Of a stretch of DNA of 64,000 nt, positions 1 to 10,602 are shown piece after piece. The position numbers and the translations under genes are program-made. Each line of letters opens with the position of its first letter. Position 1 is the first letter of the stretch. A model generated the notes under the pieces. That model saw only the letters and a list, made by a program, of their open reading frames with translations, was not told the origin of the DNA and did no database searches. Origin of the DNA: Haemophilus influenzae (lineage in GTDB: Bacteria > Pseudomonadota > Gammaproteobacteria > Enterobacterales > Pasteurellaceae); contig NZ_LS483411.1 of NCBI RefSeq assembly GCF_900475755.1, forward strand, positions 1,178,001-1,242,000. Reading direction: 5' to 3'.

Positions 1-1
1 T

Positions 2-2458
2 TTAGATGGGCATAGCTTCCAGTTTTCTTCTATTAAATTTAATGGCGAGCCATTTTCTGATTATCAACAAGATGGCGAGAGTTTAACGATCGATTTAAAA
101 GGCAAAAGTGCGGATGAATTTGAGCTTGAAATTGTGACTTTCCTTGTGCCAGCTGAAAATACGTCATTACAGGGACTATATCAGTCTGGCGAGGGTATTT
201 GTACGCAATGTGAGGCGGAAGGTTTTCGTCAAATTACTTATATGCTTGATCGTCCTGATGTGCTGGCGCGTTATACAACCAAAATTACGGCGGACAAAAG
301 CAAATATCCATTCTTACTTTCAAATGGTAATCGAATTGCAAGTGGCGAATTAGAAGATGGTCGCCATTGGGTGGAATGGAATGATCCTTTCCCAAAACCA
401 AGCTATTTATTTGCTTTAGTGGCGGGAGATTTTGATTTATTACAAGATAAATTTGTAACTAAAAGTGGACGAGAAGTTGCATTAGAACTTTATGTGGATC
501 GCGGCAATCTTAACCGTGTAACTTGGGCAATGGAAAGTCTGAAAAAAGCGATGAAATGGGATGAAGATCGCTTTAATTTAGAATACGACTTAGATATTTA
601 TATGATCGTTGCCGTCGATTTCTTCAATATGGGTGCAATGGAAAATAAAGGATTAAATATCTTTAACTCTAAATTTGTGTTGGCAAATCCACAAACGGCA
701 ACAGATGAAGATTATCTTGCCATTGAAAGTGTGATTGCACACGAATATTTCCATAACTGGACAGGTAATCGTGTGACCTGCCGAGATTGGTTCCAATTAA
801 GTTTAAAAGAGGGTTTAACGGTTTTCCGTGATCAAGAATTTTCTTCAGATACAGGTTCTCGTGCGGTGAATCGCATTAATAATGTGAAATTTTTACGCAC
901 CGTGCAATTTGCCGAAGATGCAAGCCCAATGTCGCACCCAATTCGCCCTGAAAAAGTGATTGAAATGAATAACTTTTACACGGTGACAGTATATGAAAAA
1001 GGGGCAGAAGTGATTCGTATGTTGCACACTTTATTAGGGGAGCAAGGCTTCCAAAAAGGGATGCAACTTTATATTGCTGAAAATGATGGCAAAGCGGCAA
1101 CCTGTGAAGATTTTGTTTCTGCGATGGAACGGGCAAATAACCTCGATTTAAATCAATTCCGCCGTTGGTATAGCCAATCGGGTACACCAGAATTATTGAT
1201 TAGTGATGCTTATGACGAAAAAACGCATACTTATCGTTTAACGGTTTCACAATCCACACCGCCAACCGCAGATCAAATGGAAAAAGTGAATTTACATATT
1301 CCATTAAAAGTGGCACTTTATGATGCGAACGGTACGAAACAAATGTTACAACATAATGGCGAATTGTTGAGTAATGTATTAAATGTTACTGAAAAAGACC
1401 AAGTCTTCGAGTTTAACGGCATTTATGGTCGCCCCGTTCCTGCATTGCTATGTGATTTCTCCGCACCGGTAAAACTTGATTATGATTATAAAACGGAACA
1501 GTTATTAGGCTTGCTGAAATTTGCAGATAATCAATTTATCCGTTGGGATGCGGCTCAAATGTTATTTGCGCAAGAATTACGTCGTAATGTTGTGCGTTTC
1601 CAACAAGGCGAGGCTTTAGAAATTTCGCCTGAAATTTTGACCGCACTTTCTTATGTTCTGAATAATTACGAGAAAGACATTGAATTGGCAACCTTAATTC
1701 TCACACTGCCGAAGGAAATGGAGTTTGCAGAAAGTTTTAAAACAATTGATCCTGAGGGCATTTCAGCCGCAAGAGAATTTATGCAAGCGCAAATTGCAGA
1801 ATCTTTAAAAGATGATTTCTTGCGTGTTTATACCCATATTCGCCTTGATGATTATCAAGTTACGCAACAAGACATCACCTTACGTGTAATGCGTAATCTT
1901 TGTTTAACTTATTTGGCTTACACCAATTTGGGCAATAACCTAGTGCAAAAACACTACAATAATGCGAATAATATGACAGATACATTGGCGGCATTAAGTG
2001 TTGCAACTAAAGCGGCATTACCTTGCAGAGATGCGTTATTAGCTGATTTTGAACAAAAATGGCAGCACGATGGATTAGTAATGGATAAATGGTTTGCATT
2101 ACAAGCCACTCGCCCAGATGAAAATGTGTTGGAAATTATTCAGTTATTAATGGATCACCCAAGTTTTAACTTTAATAATCCAAACCGTTTACGTGCATTA
2201 GTAGGTAGCTTTGCAAATCACAATTTAAAAGCATTTCACAACGTAAGCGGTTCTGGCTACCGTTTCTTAACGGATGTGTTAATCCGTTTAAATGAAAGTA
2301 ATCCACAAGTGGCTGCGCGTTTAATCGAGCCATTAATTCGTTTTTCTCGCTTTGATACCCAACGCCAAACGCTGATGAAACGTGCTTTAGAACGCCTAAG
2401 CATCGTAGAAAATCTGTCAAAAGATTTATTTGAAAAGATTGAGAAAGCGTTGCAGTAA
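2..2458 (+). CDS. pepN: Aminopeptidase N, 5' end outside window
   Basis: M1-family zinc aminopeptidase of the cytosol that trims N-terminal residues from peptides. The reading frame is open from the first bases of the window, so the true start lies upstream; about 818 codons are present, against roughly 870 residues for the enterobacterial family. The substrate-binding GAMEN motif is at about 631-645 and the zinc site HEYFH at 740-754, with the second-glutamate region downstream (LKEGLTVF). The C-terminal helical domain is complete to the stop. It is followed by a hairpin terminator and faces ribE. Identification is firm; only the N-terminal part is unseen. Confidence 0.95.
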   Translation, partial: LDGHSFQFSSIKFNGEPFSDYQQDGESLTIDLKGKSADEFELEIVTFLVPAENTSLQGLYQSGEGICTQCEAEGFRQITYMLDRPDVLARYTTKITADKSKYPFLLSNGNRIASGELEDGRHWVEWNDPFPKPSYLFALVAGDFDLLQDKFVTKSGREVALELYVDRGNLNRVTWAMESLKKAMKWDEDRFNLEYDLDIYMIVAVDFFNMGAMENKGLNIFNSKFVLANPQTATDEDYLAIESVIAHEYFHNWTGNRVTCRDWFQLSLKEGLTVFRDQEFSSDTGSRAVNRINNVKFLRTVQFAEDASPMSHPIRPEKVIEMNNFYTVTVYEKGAEVIRMLHTLLGEQGFQKGMQLYIAENDGKAATCEDFVSAMERANNLDLNQFRRWYSQSGTPELLISDAYDEKTHTYRLTVSQSTPPTADQMEKVNLHIPLKVALYDANGTKQMLQHNGELLSNVLNVTEKDQVFEFNGIYGRPVPALLCDFSAPVKLDYDYKTEQLLGLLKFADNQFIRWDAAQMLFAQELRRNVVRFQQGEALEISPEILTALSYVLNNYEKDIELATLILTLPKEMEFAESFKTIDPEGISAAREFMQAQIAESLKDDFLRVYTHIRLDDYQVTQQDITLRVMRNLCLTYLAYTNLGNNLVQKHYNNANNMTDTLAALSVATKAALPCRDALLADFEQKWQHDGLVMDKWFALQATRPDENVLEIIQLLMDHPSFNFNNPNRLRALVGSFANHNLKAFHNVSGSGYRFLTDVLIRLNESNPQVAARLIEPLIRFSRFDTQRQTLMKRALERLSIVENLSKDLFEKIEKALQ

Positions 2459-2471
2459 CACTTGATGATGT

Positions 2472-2496
2472 GAGAATAGGCTTTATGCCTATTCTC
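2472..2496. terminator. Hairpin between pepN and ribE
   Basis: A perfect 10-bp stem (GAGAATAGGC / GCCTATTCTC) with a TTTAT loop lies between the convergent ends of pepN and ribE. It lacks a long T-tract on either side, so it may be a bidirectional, weak terminator. Confidence 0.6.
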
Positions 2497-2525
2497 TATT
2501 CAATTACCGAATATTTTTAAATGAA

Positions 2526-3140
2526 CTAAAAATTTTTTGACTGCAAATAATTTTCCACCGTATCTACAATAGCTTGCGTTTGAGGATCGATTTCAATATT
2601 CACAATATCGCCTACTTTACGCTGCCCCATTAGGGTTCGTTGCAAAGTTTCAGGAATTAAATTCACACAGAATTGTGTGCCTTTTACTTCCCCAATAGTG
2701 AGGCTAATGCCATCTACCGCAACAAATCCTTTCGTTAAAATGTATTTCATTACATCTGCGTTTGGTAGCTCGAACCAAATTTTTCGGTTATTTTCACTAG
2801 CGATAATATCTGAAATTTTTGCGGTGCAATAAATATGACCAGATAATAAATGTCCGCCAATTTCCGTTCCCATTTGCATAGCACGTTCGATATTCACATA
2901 ATCACCCACTTTTACTGTGCCGAGATTTGTAATTTTTAAAGTTTCTTGCATCAGATCAAAGCTAACCAGATCGCCATTGATTTCAGTTACAGTTAAACAT
3001 ACGCCGTTATTTGCTACTGATGCGCCAATTTCCAGATCTTTACGCATTTCAGGTGGTAATTTTACTACTTGTGTTCTAAAATTAGCCTTTTCTTTAATGG
3101 AGTGGATAGGGGCGGTGCCTTGGACAATTCCAGTAAACAT
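2526..3140 (-). CDS. ribE: Riboflavin synthase alpha chain
   Basis: Makes riboflavin from two molecules of 6,7-dimethyl-8-ribityllumazine by dismutation; cytosolic homotrimer. The protein has the typical 204 residues and two tandem lumazine-binding barrels. It starts with the family hallmark MFTGIV, and the second repeat begins near residue 97 ([10 protein letters not shown]). The motifs GVCLTV and DGISLTI mark equivalent sites in the two repeats. It stands alone, convergent with pepN and divergent from the MATE pump with only about 40 bp between starts. No FMN riboswitch is visible upstream, as the gap is too short to hold one. Confidence 0.95.
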   Translation of the reverse strand: MFTGIVQGTAPIHSIKEKANFRTQVVKLPPEMRKDLEIGASVANNGVCLTVTEINGDLVSFDLMQETLKITNLGTVKVGDYVNIERAMQMGTEIGGHLLSGHIYCTAKISDIIASENNRKIWFELPNADVMKYILTKGFVAVDGISLTIGEVKGTQFCVNLIPETLQRTLMGQRKVGDIVNIEIDPQTQAIVDTVENYLQSKNF

Positions 3141-3183
3141 AATTTTTTCCTTTTCTAAAAATTTTTAGCAGTATATCAAATTT

Positions 3184-4578
3184 ATGAATTTTCGTCTTTT
3201 ATCTCAATACCACACTGATATTAAAAAGTTGATTAAAATTTCCTTGCCTATTTTATTAGCGCAAATTGCACAAAACTCAATGGGATTAGCGGATACCATT
3301 ATGGCGGGGCGAGTGAGTTCCACTGATATGGCAGCCATTTCTATTGGTGCTTCAATTTGGATGCCATTGATGCTTTTTGGGCAAGGTTTATTGTTGGCAT
3401 TGCCGCCTACAATTTCTTATTTGAATGGTTCAGGCCAACGCCATCGCATTGCACATCAAGTTCGCCAAGGCATTTGGCTTGTGTTAGGCGTGAGTATTCC
3501 TTTAGGTTTGCTGATTTATTTCTGTGAAATTCCGCTGCAATATATGCAAATGGAAAGCAAAATGTCAGATTTAGCACGCGATTATTTACACGCGATGTTG
3601 TGGGGATTGCCAGCTTATTTGATGCTGATTAATTTTCGTTGTTTAAATGATGGGATTGAGAAAACCAAGCCTGCGATGGTCATTACCTTTTTAGGTTTAT
3701 TGATTAATATTCCGCTTAATTACATTTTTATTTATGGAAAATTTGGTATTCCTGCTTTTGGTGCGGTGGGCTGTGGTATTGCGACAGCTATTGTGAACTG
3801 GGCAATGTGCTTAATGATGATTTTCTATTCCTACACGAATACTCAAGAACGTTCACTAAAAGTATTTAGTCAATTAATTGAAATGCCAAATCCGAAAACA
3901 CTTAAAAAATTACTGCGTTTAGGATTACCCATTGCCATTGCAATTTGTTGCGAAGTGGCGTTATATGCACTTACGTCCTTAATGCTTTCTCCGCTGGGTG
4001 CAACTATTGTGGCAAGCCATCAAATCACATTGAATGCCAGTTCTTTTATTTTTATGTTCCCTATGTCGATTGGTATGGCAACGACGATTTTAGTTGGACA
4101 AGCATTGGGTGCAGGTTCTCCACAAAATGCGAAGAAAATTGGCTATGCCGCATTATTATTAGGGCTAACTGTGACAATTATTACTGCATTAATTACGATT
4201 TTCTTCCGTTATGAAATTGCCTCTATTTTCGTAACAGATGAAATTGTCATCGCCATGGCAGCAAATCTATTATTATTTGCCGCACTTTATCAATTTTCAG
4301 ATACCATTCAAATGGTGGTTGGTGGCATTTTACGTGGTTATAAAGATACCAAAATGATTTTATATATTACTCTTTTCTCTTATTGGGTAATTGGTATGCC
4401 ACTTGGTTATACGCTAGGTCGTACAGATTGGCTTGTGCCACACATTGATGCGAAAGGTTTCTGGATTGCCTTTGTGGTCTCGCTCACTTTTGCGGCGATC
4501 TTACTTTCTTTGAGAATGAAAAAAATGCAAGCTATGAACGACAACGCTATTTTACAACGTTTAGAAAAACTTAAATAA
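3184..4578 (+). CDS. norM: MATE-family multidrug efflux protein (HmrM/NorM type)
   Basis: Inner-membrane exporter that uses a sodium or proton gradient to expel cationic drugs and dyes. The 464 residues contain the 12 hydrophobic segments of the MATE fold arranged as two halves, with typical family motifs ([10 protein letters not shown] near residue 34, [13 protein letters not shown] near 300). The H. influenzae member of this family is known as HmrM. It is followed after 8 bp by sfsA, so the two are probably co-transcribed. The start is an ATG right after an AT-rich leader without a strong Shine-Dalgarno sequence. Confidence 0.9.
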   Translation: MNFRLLSQYHTDIKKLIKISLPILLAQIAQNSMGLADTIMAGRVSSTDMAAISIGASIWMPLMLFGQGLLLALPPTISYLNGSGQRHRIAHQVRQGIWLVLGVSIPLGLLIYFCEIPLQYMQMESKMSDLARDYLHAMLWGLPAYLMLINFRCLNDGIEKTKPAMVITFLGLLINIPLNYIFIYGKFGIPAFGAVGCGIATAIVNWAMCLMMIFYSYTNTQERSLKVFSQLIEMPNPKTLKKLLRLGLPIAIAICCEVALYALTSLMLSPLGATIVASHQITLNASSFIFMFPMSIGMATTILVGQALGAGSPQNAKKIGYAALLLGLTVTIITALITIFFRYEIASIFVTDEIVIAMAANLLLFAALYQFSDTIQMVVGGILRGYKDTKMILYITLFSYWVIGMPLGYTLGRTDWLVPHIDAKGFWIAFVVSLTFAAILLSLRMKKMQAMNDNAILQRLEKLK

Positions 4579-4586
4579 GGAACTTT

Positions 4587-5303
4587 ATGCAACTTCCAGC
4601 TTTACAATCGGCAAAATTAATTCGTCGTTACAAACGCTTTCTTGCGGATATTGAATTGCCAACTGGTGATGTTATGACAATTCATTGTGCCAATACAGGT
4701 GCGATGACTGGGTGCGGAGAGAAAGGCGACACAATTTGGTATTCACATTCCGATAGTCAAACTCGTAAATATCCCCATTCTTGGGAGCTTACTCAACTCG
4801 CAAATGGACAACTTTGCTGTATCAATACCCATCGTTCTAATCAGCTTGTCTTTGAAGCATTGCAAAATAAGCAAATCAAAGAATTGGCAATGTATGATGA
4901 AATTTACCCTGAAGTGAAATACGGCGAAGAAAATAGCCGAATTGATTTCTTACTAAAAGGCGAAGGCTTGCTTGATTGTTATGTAGAAGTAAAATCAATC
5001 ACGCTTGTAAAAGGCAATTTAGGTATGTTCCCCGATGCGGTTACTACAAGGGGGCAAAAACATGTTCGAGAATTATTGGCAATGAAAAAACAAGGTCATC
5101 GAGCAGTGGTACTATTTGCTGGGTTACATAATGGTTTTGATCGCTTCAAAATCGCAGAATATATTGATCCTGAATATGATCGCTTATTAAAAGAAGCAAT
5201 GGAACAAGGTGTTGAAGCCTATGCTTATGCGGGACAATTTGAAATTTCTAATGAAATTCCTACCGCACTTTCTTTGACAGAATCGGTGCCTTATATAAAA
5301 TAA
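4587..5303 (+). CDS. sfsA: SfsA family DNA-binding/nuclease-like protein
   Basis: Homolog of E. coli SfsA (sugar fermentation stimulation protein), linked there to maltose gene expression, with nonspecific DNA binding. The 238-residue protein has an N-terminal OB-like region and a C-terminal restriction-endonuclease-like fold. The acidic/lysine set IDFLLKGEG...[10 protein letters not shown] resembles a PD-(D/E)XK active site. It begins 8 bp after the MATE gene with AAGGAAC as ribosome binding site. The physiological role in Haemophilus is not established; family assignment is secure. Confidence 0.88.
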   Translation: MQLPALQSAKLIRRYKRFLADIELPTGDVMTIHCANTGAMTGCGEKGDTIWYSHSDSQTRKYPHSWELTQLANGQLCCINTHRSNQLVFEALQNKQIKELAMYDEIYPEVKYGEENSRIDFLLKGEGLLDCYVEVKSITLVKGNLGMFPDAVTTRGQKHVRELLAMKKQGHRAVVLFAGLHNGFDRFKIAEYIDPEYDRLLKEAMEQGVEAYAYAGQFEISNEIPTALSLTESVPYIK

Positions 5304-5310
5304 TATTTTT

Positions 5311-5325
5311 TGAGAATTATTTTCA
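5311..5325 (+). promoter_or_regulatory. Upstream Fur box
   Basis: TGAGAATTATTTTCA matches the 7-1-7 Fur consensus TGATAATnATTATCA at all but two positions. It lies just upstream of the -35 element of the candidate small RNA promoter. Confidence 0.6.
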
Positions 5326-5333
5326 TTTAACTA

Positions 5334-5362
5334 TTGACAAGGCTATTGATAACAATTATCAT
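5334..5362 (+). promoter_or_regulatory. Sigma-70 promoter overlapped by Fur box
   Basis: A consensus -35 (TTGACA, 5334-5339) and a good -10 (TATCAT, 5357-5362) are separated by 17 bp. The palindrome TGATAACAATTATCA at 5347-5361 covers the spacer and -10 and differs from the 7-1-7 Fur consensus at one defined position. Iron-loaded Fur bound here would block RNA polymerase, so the transcript should be induced by iron starvation (inference). Confidence 0.7.
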
Positions 5363-5368
5363 CTAATC

Positions 5369-5438
5369 ATTCCAACAACAATATTAGATAATCACTCCAA
5401 CATTCTCGCCTATTTCCCCACAAATAGGCGTTTTTTTT
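5369..5438 (+). ncRNA. Candidate Fur-repressed small RNA, possibly HrrF
   Basis: Predicted transcript of about 70 nt between sfsA and tyrS with its own promoter and terminator and no credible reading frame. It ends in a perfect 9-bp stem (CGCCTATTT / AAATAGGCG, loop CCCCAC) followed by eight T residues. The unpaired 5' part carries a near-exact direct repeat, AATCAYTCCAACA, at 5365-5377 and 5390-5402, which could be a duplicated seed. A Fur-regulated sRNA named HrrF has been described in nontypeable H. influenzae; I cannot confirm from memory that this is its locus. The role would be RyhB-like down-regulation of iron-using proteins (inference). Confidence 0.65.
5407..5438 (+). terminator. Rho-independent terminator of the candidate sRNA
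   Basis: Stem CGCCTATTT / AAATAGGCG with a six-base loop and T8 tail; a strong intrinsic terminator located about 60 bp before the tyrS start codon. Confidence 0.85.
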
Positions 5439-5500
5439 ATTCACAAATTGCTAAGAATCCCTATAATAAAACTTTTCAAAACATAATTTAGGAAATAATA

Positions 5501-6688
5501 ATGACTGACATTAATACCGTTCTCGCGGAACTAAAGCGTGGTACTGATGAAATCCTTTCAGAAGCGGATTTAATCGAAAAACTGAAAGAAAATCGCCCAT
5601 TAAAAGTAAAATTAGGCGCAGATCCAACCGCACCAGATATTCATTTAGGACATACTGTTGTATTAAACAAATTACGTCAATTTCAACAACTCGGTCATGA
5701 AGTCTATTTCTTAATTGGCGATTTTACTGGAATGGTGGGCGATCCATCAGGTAAAAATGCGACTCGTCCTCCACTTAGCCGTGAAGATGTATTGCGCAAT
5801 GCTGAAACCTATAAAGAGCAAATTTATAAAATTCTCGATCCACAAAAAACCAAAATCGTCTTCAACTCTGAATGGTTAAGCAAACTTGGTACGGAAGGTA
5901 TGATTCGTCTTGCAAGCAACTACACGGTTGCGCGTATGCTTGAACGTGATGACTTCAAAAAACGCTTTGGCAATAACCAACCTATTGCCATCCATGAATT
6001 TATTTACCCATTATTACAAGGTTACGATTCCGTTGCATTAGATGCAGATGTGGAACTAGGCGGTACAGACCAAAAATTCAACTTACTTGTTGGTCGTGAA
6101 TTACAAAAATCAGCAGGCAAAAAACCACAGGTTGCGATTACACTCCCATTACTCGTTGGCTTAGACGGCGAGAAAAAAATGTCCAAATCACTTGGTAACT
6201 ATATCGGCGTAACGGAAGCACCAAGCGATATGTTCGGTAAAGTGATGTCGATTTCTGATGAACTCATGTGGAATTGGTATAACCTTCTTTCATTTCGTCC
6301 ATTAAGCGAAATTGCACAATTAAAATCGGAAGTAGAAAACGGCAAAAATCCTCGTGATGTAAAAATCTTACTAGCAAAAGAATTAATTGCACGTTTCCAC
6401 AATGAAGAGGCAGCAAACGCTGCAGAACAGGAATTCATTAATCGTTTCCAAAAAGGCGCAATGCCTGATGAAATGCCTGAATTTACGTTTTCTGGCGAAA
6501 TTGGTTTAGCCACTTTATTAAAAGAAGCGGGACTTGTTCCGTCTACTTCAGAAGCAATTCGTTCTGCTCAACAAGGCGGCGTGAAAATCAACGGCGAAAA
6601 AGTAGATAACGTGAAAGACAATGCACCAAAAGGAACAAATGTTTACCAAGTGGGTAAACGAAAATTTGCACGTGTGACTGTGGAATAA
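5501..6688 (+). CDS. tyrS: Tyrosyl-tRNA synthetase (TyrRZ type)
   Basis: Charges tRNA-Tyr with tyrosine in the cytosol. The 395-residue protein is a class I synthetase of the shorter, TyrZ-like group. The HIGH-like motif is HLGH (about residue 48, APDIHLGH) and the KMSKS loop is intact (KKMSKS near residue 226). A C-terminal S4 RNA-binding domain begins near residue 335 ([19 protein letters not shown]). The start is supported by TTAGGAAATAAT before the ATG. It is preceded by the candidate small RNA terminator and followed by a USS-pair terminator, so it is probably monocistronic. Confidence 0.95.
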   Translation: MTDINTVLAELKRGTDEILSEADLIEKLKENRPLKVKLGADPTAPDIHLGHTVVLNKLRQFQQLGHEVYFLIGDFTGMVGDPSGKNATRPPLSREDVLRNAETYKEQIYKILDPQKTKIVFNSEWLSKLGTEGMIRLASNYTVARMLERDDFKKRFGNNQPIAIHEFIYPLLQGYDSVALDADVELGGTDQKFNLLVGRELQKSAGKKPQVAITLPLLVGLDGEKKMSKSLGNYIGVTEAPSDMFGKVMSISDELMWNWYNLLSFRPLSEIAQLKSEVENGKNPRDVKILLAKELIARFHNEEAANAAEQEFINRFQKGAMPDEMPEFTFSGEIGLATLLKEAGLVPSTSEAIRSAQQGGVKINGEKVDNVKDNAPKGTNVYQVGKRKFARVTVE

Positions 6689-6700
6689 AATAGATAAAAA

Positions 6701-6737
6701 AATACCGCACTTTGGCAATAAAAGTGCGGTATTTTTT
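6701..6737. terminator. Bidirectional terminator built from an inverted USS pair
   Basis: AATACCGCACTTT and AAAGTGCGGTATT form a 13-bp stem with A/T tracts on both sides, between the convergent tyrS and prs genes. The arms contain the Haemophilus uptake signal core in both orientations. Confidence 0.85.
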
Positions 6738-6751
6738 ATTGAAATTTTAAT

Positions 6752-7699
6752 TTAGTTAAACATCGCAGAAATAGATTCTTCGTTGCTAATGCGACGAATG
6801 GCTTCTGCCAGCATGGAAGAAAGTGTTAATACACGAACTTTACCGATAGCTTTCATTTCTTCTGATAGAGGAATAGTATCGGTAACAACAACTTCATCAA
6901 TGGCATCGCTAGCTAAGTTTTTGGCTGCTGCACCAGAGAAAACGGCGTGAGTTGCATAAGCAAAAACGCGTTTTGCACCACGTTCTTTTAATGCTTCAGC
7001 CGCTTTACAAAGTGTACCGCCAGTATCAATCATATCATCCACCAAAATACAATCACGGTCTGCAACATCACCGATAATATGCATTACTTGTGCTACGTTT
7101 GCACGAGGGCGACGTTTGTCAATAATAGCCATATCCGTATCGTTTAATAATTTAGCGACAGCGCGAGCACGTACAACACCGCCAATATCTGGGGAAACTA
7201 CGATTGGGTTTTCAAGATCAGATTTTTTCAAAATATCGTGAATTAAAACTGGAGAACCAAATACGTTGTCCACTGGAACATCAAAGAAACCTTGGATTTG
7301 TTCTGCGTGTAGGTCGCAGGTTAATACGCGGTCAATACCAACAGTTGAAAGTAAATCTGCCACAACTTTAGCGGTAATTGGCACACGAGCAGAACGAACA
7401 CGACGATCTTGGCGAGCATAGCCGAAATAAGGAATCACGGCAGTAATACGACCAGCAGATGCACGACGTAACGCATCAACCATCACAATCAATTCCATCA
7501 AGTTATCATTAGTCGGCGCACAAGTTGATTGGATGATAAATACATCCGCACCACGCACATTTTCATTGATTTGAACTTGGATTTCACCATCGCTGAAACG
7601 TGCGACCGTCGCATCGCTTAGTGAAATATATAAACGTTCAGAAATACGTTTTGCAAGTTCAGGTGTTGCATTACCCGCGAAGAGTTTAATGTCAGGCAT
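6752..7699 (-). CDS. prs: Ribose-phosphate pyrophosphokinase
   Basis: Makes PRPP from ribose 5-phosphate and ATP, feeding purine, pyrimidine, histidine, tryptophan and NAD synthesis. It has the typical 315 residues. The N-terminus ([16 protein letters not shown]) is classical. The flexible ATP loop ([21 protein letters not shown]) and the divalent-metal/PRPP signature ([17 protein letters not shown]) lie near residues 94-145, and the PRPP-binding loop [10 protein letters not shown] near 220. It is the last gene of a lolB-ispE-prs group, a conserved order in gamma-proteobacteria, and starts one base after the ispE stop. Confidence 0.96.
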   Translation of the reverse strand: MPDIKLFAGNATPELAKRISERLYISLSDATVARFSDGEIQVQINENVRGADVFIIQSTCAPTNDNLMELIVMVDALRRASAGRITAVIPYFGYARQDRRVRSARVPITAKVVADLLSTVGIDRVLTCDLHAEQIQGFFDVPVDNVFGSPVLIHDILKKSDLENPIVVSPDIGGVVRARAVAKLLNDTDMAIIDKRRPRANVAQVMHIIGDVADRDCILVDDMIDTGGTLCKAAEALKERGAKRVFAYATHAVFSGAAAKNLASDAIDEVVVTDTIPLSEEMKAIGKVRVLTLSSMLAEAIRRISNEESISAMFN

Positions 7700-7700
7700 T

Positions 7701-8654
7701 TTATAAAACCTCAGGTTTAGATTGTCGATGAATATGAATTGATGATAGCTGCTTCAACATTGCGTGCAAGGGAGAAACATTGAGTCCTTTCGCAACAAAG
7801 CCAAAAAATGCTTCTGGTTTTTGTCTCAATACCGCTTGCGCTTCTGCTTCATTATCAAATTCAGCAAAAACACAAGCTCCCGTTCCTGTTAGTCTTGCTG
7901 GCGCATATTGTAGCAACCAGTTTAACGCTTTTTCAACGTTTGAATAATGATTTACCACAACTTTTTCGCAATCGTTTTTATAAGATTCACTCAAAAGTTG
8001 TTCAAGGGATTTTTTCGGTGTATTACGTGGTAAATTTGGATCTTGAAAGATGGCAGCCGTCGATATCGAATCATCGGGTTTTAATACAACAAACCATTTT
8101 TCGGCAGGTTCACAATAAGTGATTTTTTCCCCAACGCCTTCAGCAAAAGCAGCCTGTCCGTGTACAAATATTGGCACATCCGCGCCTAGAGTTAATCCTA
8201 ATTTTGCCAGTTCATCAATGGATAAATTGGCTTGCCATAAATAATTTAACGCGACCAATGCGGTTGCTGCATTGGATGAACCGCCACCAACACCTCCTCC
8301 CATTGGAAGAATTTTATCTAAATGAATATTTGCACCCAATTGAATATTAGCTTTTTCTTGTAAAAGTTTTGCAGCTCGATAAATCAAATTATCTTCCGTT
8401 TTTAGATTTGGAATTTCTGGGGTTAAAACAATTTGATTATCTTCTTCACGGATACTAATTTCCAACCAATCGCCGAAATCTAAAAATTGGAAAAGCGTTT
8501 GTAATTCATGATAGCCGTTCGGCAATTTTCCGTTGATATAAAGAAATAAATTCAGCTTGGCTGGGCTAGGGAAGCGCAATGACTTCCCATTTGATTGTTT
8601 TGTATTTTGACAAAGTGCGGTAGAAAATTGATGTGATTTCATTAATGTATTCAT
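7701..8654 (-). CDS. ispE: 4-diphosphocytidyl-2-C-methyl-D-erythritol kinase
   Basis: ATP-dependent kinase of the non-mevalonate (MEP) isoprenoid pathway. GHMP-kinase fold: substrate-binding [14 protein letters not shown] near the N-terminus and the glycine-rich phosphate loop [18 protein letters not shown] near residue 103. The ATG at 8654 overlaps the lolB stop as TAATG, which suggests translational coupling. A second ATG 12 bases downstream (MKSHQF) is the start I recall for the Rd protein and is equally possible. The member is somewhat longer (over 310 residues) than the E. coli enzyme (283) because of an N-terminal extension. Confidence 0.93.
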   Translation of the reverse strand: MNTLMKSHQFSTALCQNTKQSNGKSLRFPSPAKLNLFLYINGKLPNGYHELQTLFQFLDFGDWLEISIREEDNQIVLTPEIPNLKTEDNLIYRAAKLLQEKANIQLGANIHLDKILPMGGGVGGGSSNAATALVALNYLWQANLSIDELAKLGLTLGADVPIFVHGQAAFAEGVGEKITYCEPAEKWFVVLKPDDSISTAAIFQDPNLPRNTPKKSLEQLLSESYKNDCEKVVVNHYSNVEKALNWLLQYAPARLTGTGACVFAEFDNEAEAQAVLRQKPEAFFGFVAKGLNVSPLHAMLKQLSSIHIHRQSKPEVL

Positions 8655-9283
8655 TAGTAAATCCACTCATCCACGCGAATTTTTAGAGTTTGTTTCGTGC
8701 TGTCATTTTTTAGCAGAATGTTTTCAGGCATCGAATTATTTGAGTGATAAGTGAGATAATCTGCTGTCCATTGAGAACCATCCACATGATAAGTAAATGC
8801 GCCAAGTAAATGGTTAGTACCGACTTGATAATCTGCATTTATTGCTGGTTCGCCTTTCAGCCAATAAGCTAAATGTTCTAATGGCACATCCATTCCAATA
8901 ATCTCTTGTAATAAGAGTTTGGCATTGTCTGCAGATTGTTGATTGCCGTTGTTATCGGAAATTGTCATCCCACTTTGGTGCATTTGAATCCAAAGGGTAG
9001 ATTTACTGATTAAAGAATAGAGTTTAAGCGTATAAGATTTTGGATTTTGGTATTGCCATTCAAAGCGGCTAGAAAAACGTTCTGTAGGACTGATATAACC
9101 AATTTGTCCTTTAGCTTGATAGGATTGAATTTTTTGAATCTGTTGTAAATGCTGTTGCCATATCGCATCTGTTTTATCAATATATTGCACATTTGTAGGT
9201 CGATCCATATCTAATGTACAAGCGGTTAGAATAGCAGTGGCAAAAAGTGCGGTAAGAAATTTAAACGTTTTCATATTATTCAT
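8654..9283 (-). CDS. lolB: Outer-membrane lipoprotein receptor LolB
   Basis: Receives lipoproteins from the periplasmic carrier LolA and inserts them into the inner leaflet of the outer membrane. The 209-residue precursor has a lipoprotein signal ending LTAC, with the modified cysteine near residue 22. The following residues TLD lack an inner-membrane retention Asp at +2, consistent with outer-membrane placement. The mature region has the half-barrel pattern of LolA/LolB. Two starts (MNNMKTF or MKTF) are 9 bases apart. It is first in the lolB-ispE-prs group; lolA is elsewhere in this window. Confidence 0.92.
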   Translation of the reverse strand: MNNMKTFKFLTALFATAILTACTLDMDRPTNVQYIDKTDAIWQQHLQQIQKIQSYQAKGQIGYISPTERFSSRFEWQYQNPKSYTLKLYSLISKSTLWIQMHQSGMTISDNNGNQQSADNAKLLLQEIIGMDVPLEHLAYWLKGEPAINADYQVGTNHLLGAFTYHVDGSQWTADYLTYHSNNSMPENILLKNDSTKQTLKIRVDEWIY

Positions 9284-9345
9284 TAAATCAATAAGCTCGC
9301 ATATTTTAAGGATTTAGTTTAATTGAGTAAAGTTACTTTTATTTG

Positions 9346-10596
9346 TTAATTTTTTGGGTAATTTTCTTTTGTTTGTTTAACCGCTAAGATTCTTCGTTTC
9401 GTCAATTCATTTCTGATTTCTTGTTTCTCAAATCCATCTGCAATAACTTGCTGTACATCTACTTCATTTGCCGCTTGTAATAATTGATTAATGTAATCTA
9501 TTTGTGGATAGTCTTTATTTTCAAAACCTGTTCTACCTCGAGTATCAGCTAGACAGACTTGTAGAAATTCTTGAAAGCGTTGTGGTTTTCTCCACACATC
9601 AAAACGATTAAACAGCGTTATGACGGTTTCAGCTCGAAGCTCAAAGGCTTTGTGAATATGCGTGTGAAATTCACAAGTCAGTTCTGCAAGTTCTTGAAAA
9701 TAACTTGGAACCTTCAAGCGTTTGCACAAGGTTCTAGTTGGTTTTATGCCAGCTTGCTCGTGTCCGTAATGATGGGGCAGAATATTTTGAGGCGTAAGAG
9801 CTTTGCCTAGATCGTGACAAATGGCGGCAAAACGAACCGCACTTTTGTTTAGATTATGGTTATTTTCAGTTAAATGAACTGTTTGTTTTAATACCAACAT
9901 GGTATGAATAAAACTGTCCACTTCGGGATGATGTTTTACAGGATTTGGCACCCCATAAAGAGCATCGATTTCAGGAAATAAAACGCTTAATGCGCCTGTT
10001 TTATGTAAGGTTTCAAAATAAATTTCAGGATTTTTTTCGTTTAAGGCTTTTTCTGTTTCTAGCCAAACTCGTTCCGCCGTGAGATGTTGTAATTCTCCCG
10101 ATTGGGCAAGTTCTGCCATTAGGGATAGCGTTTCTGATGCGATTTTAAAACCGAGAGAATGATAACGGGCTGCAAAGCGTGCCACGCGTAATACTCGTAA
10201 AGGATCTTCTGAAAAAGCGGGAGAAATATGGCGTAAAATTCGATTTTCTAAATCTTGTTTTCCGTCATAAGGATCGATAATTTCACCGTCTTCGCTTTGA
10301 GCCATGGCGTTAATAGTGAGATCGCGTCGAATTAAATCTTGTTCTAATGTGATTGTTGGGGAGAAATCACAAATAAAGCCAGTGTAACCTGCGCTAGATT
10401 TACGTTCTGTTCGGGCAAGCGCATATTCTTCTTTTGTTTTAGGATTGAGAAAAACTGGAAAATCTTTGCCTACTTGTTGATAACCGAGAGAGAGTAGCGT
10501 AGAGGGGTCTGCGCCTACCAAAATCCAATCACGATCTTTTACTGGTAAACCCAATAATTGATCGCGAACAGCCCCACCAACTAAATAAATTTTCAT
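9346..10596 (-). CDS. cca: CCA-adding enzyme (tRNA nucleotidyltransferase) with HD domain
   Basis: Adds or repairs the 3' CCA end of tRNAs. The class II nucleotidyltransferase head shows [10 protein letters not shown] at residues 7-16 and the catalytic DRD (KDRDW) near residue 21. The [10 protein letters not shown] motif is near residue 110. An HD phosphohydrolase domain follows ([11 protein letters not shown] near residue 255), as in the E. coli enzyme with phosphatase and 2',3'-cyclic phosphodiesterase activity. The 416 residues match the multifunctional form. It begins 6 bp after the upstream SH3-domain gene stop, so both are likely one transcript. Confidence 0.95.
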   Translation of the reverse strand: MKIYLVGGAVRDQLLGLPVKDRDWILVGADPSTLLSLGYQQVGKDFPVFLNPKTKEEYALARTERKSSAGYTGFICDFSPTITLEQDLIRRDLTINAMAQSEDGEIIDPYDGKQDLENRILRHISPAFSEDPLRVLRVARFAARYHSLGFKIASETLSLMAELAQSGELQHLTAERVWLETEKALNEKNPEIYFETLHKTGALSVLFPEIDALYGVPNPVKHHPEVDSFIHTMLVLKQTVHLTENNHNLNKSAVRFAAICHDLGKALTPQNILPHHYGHEQAGIKPTRTLCKRLKVPSYFQELAELTCEFHTHIHKAFELRAETVITLFNRFDVWRKPQRFQEFLQVCLADTRGRTGFENKDYPQIDYINQLLQAANEVDVQQVIADGFEKQEIRNELTKRRILAVKQTKENYPKN

Positions 10597-10602
10597 TTGT
10601 GA

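Noticed and set aside
7808..8122. Plus-strand frame of 104 codons over ispE
   Set aside because: Shadow frame without ribosome binding site; ispE motifs are complete on the opposite strand.
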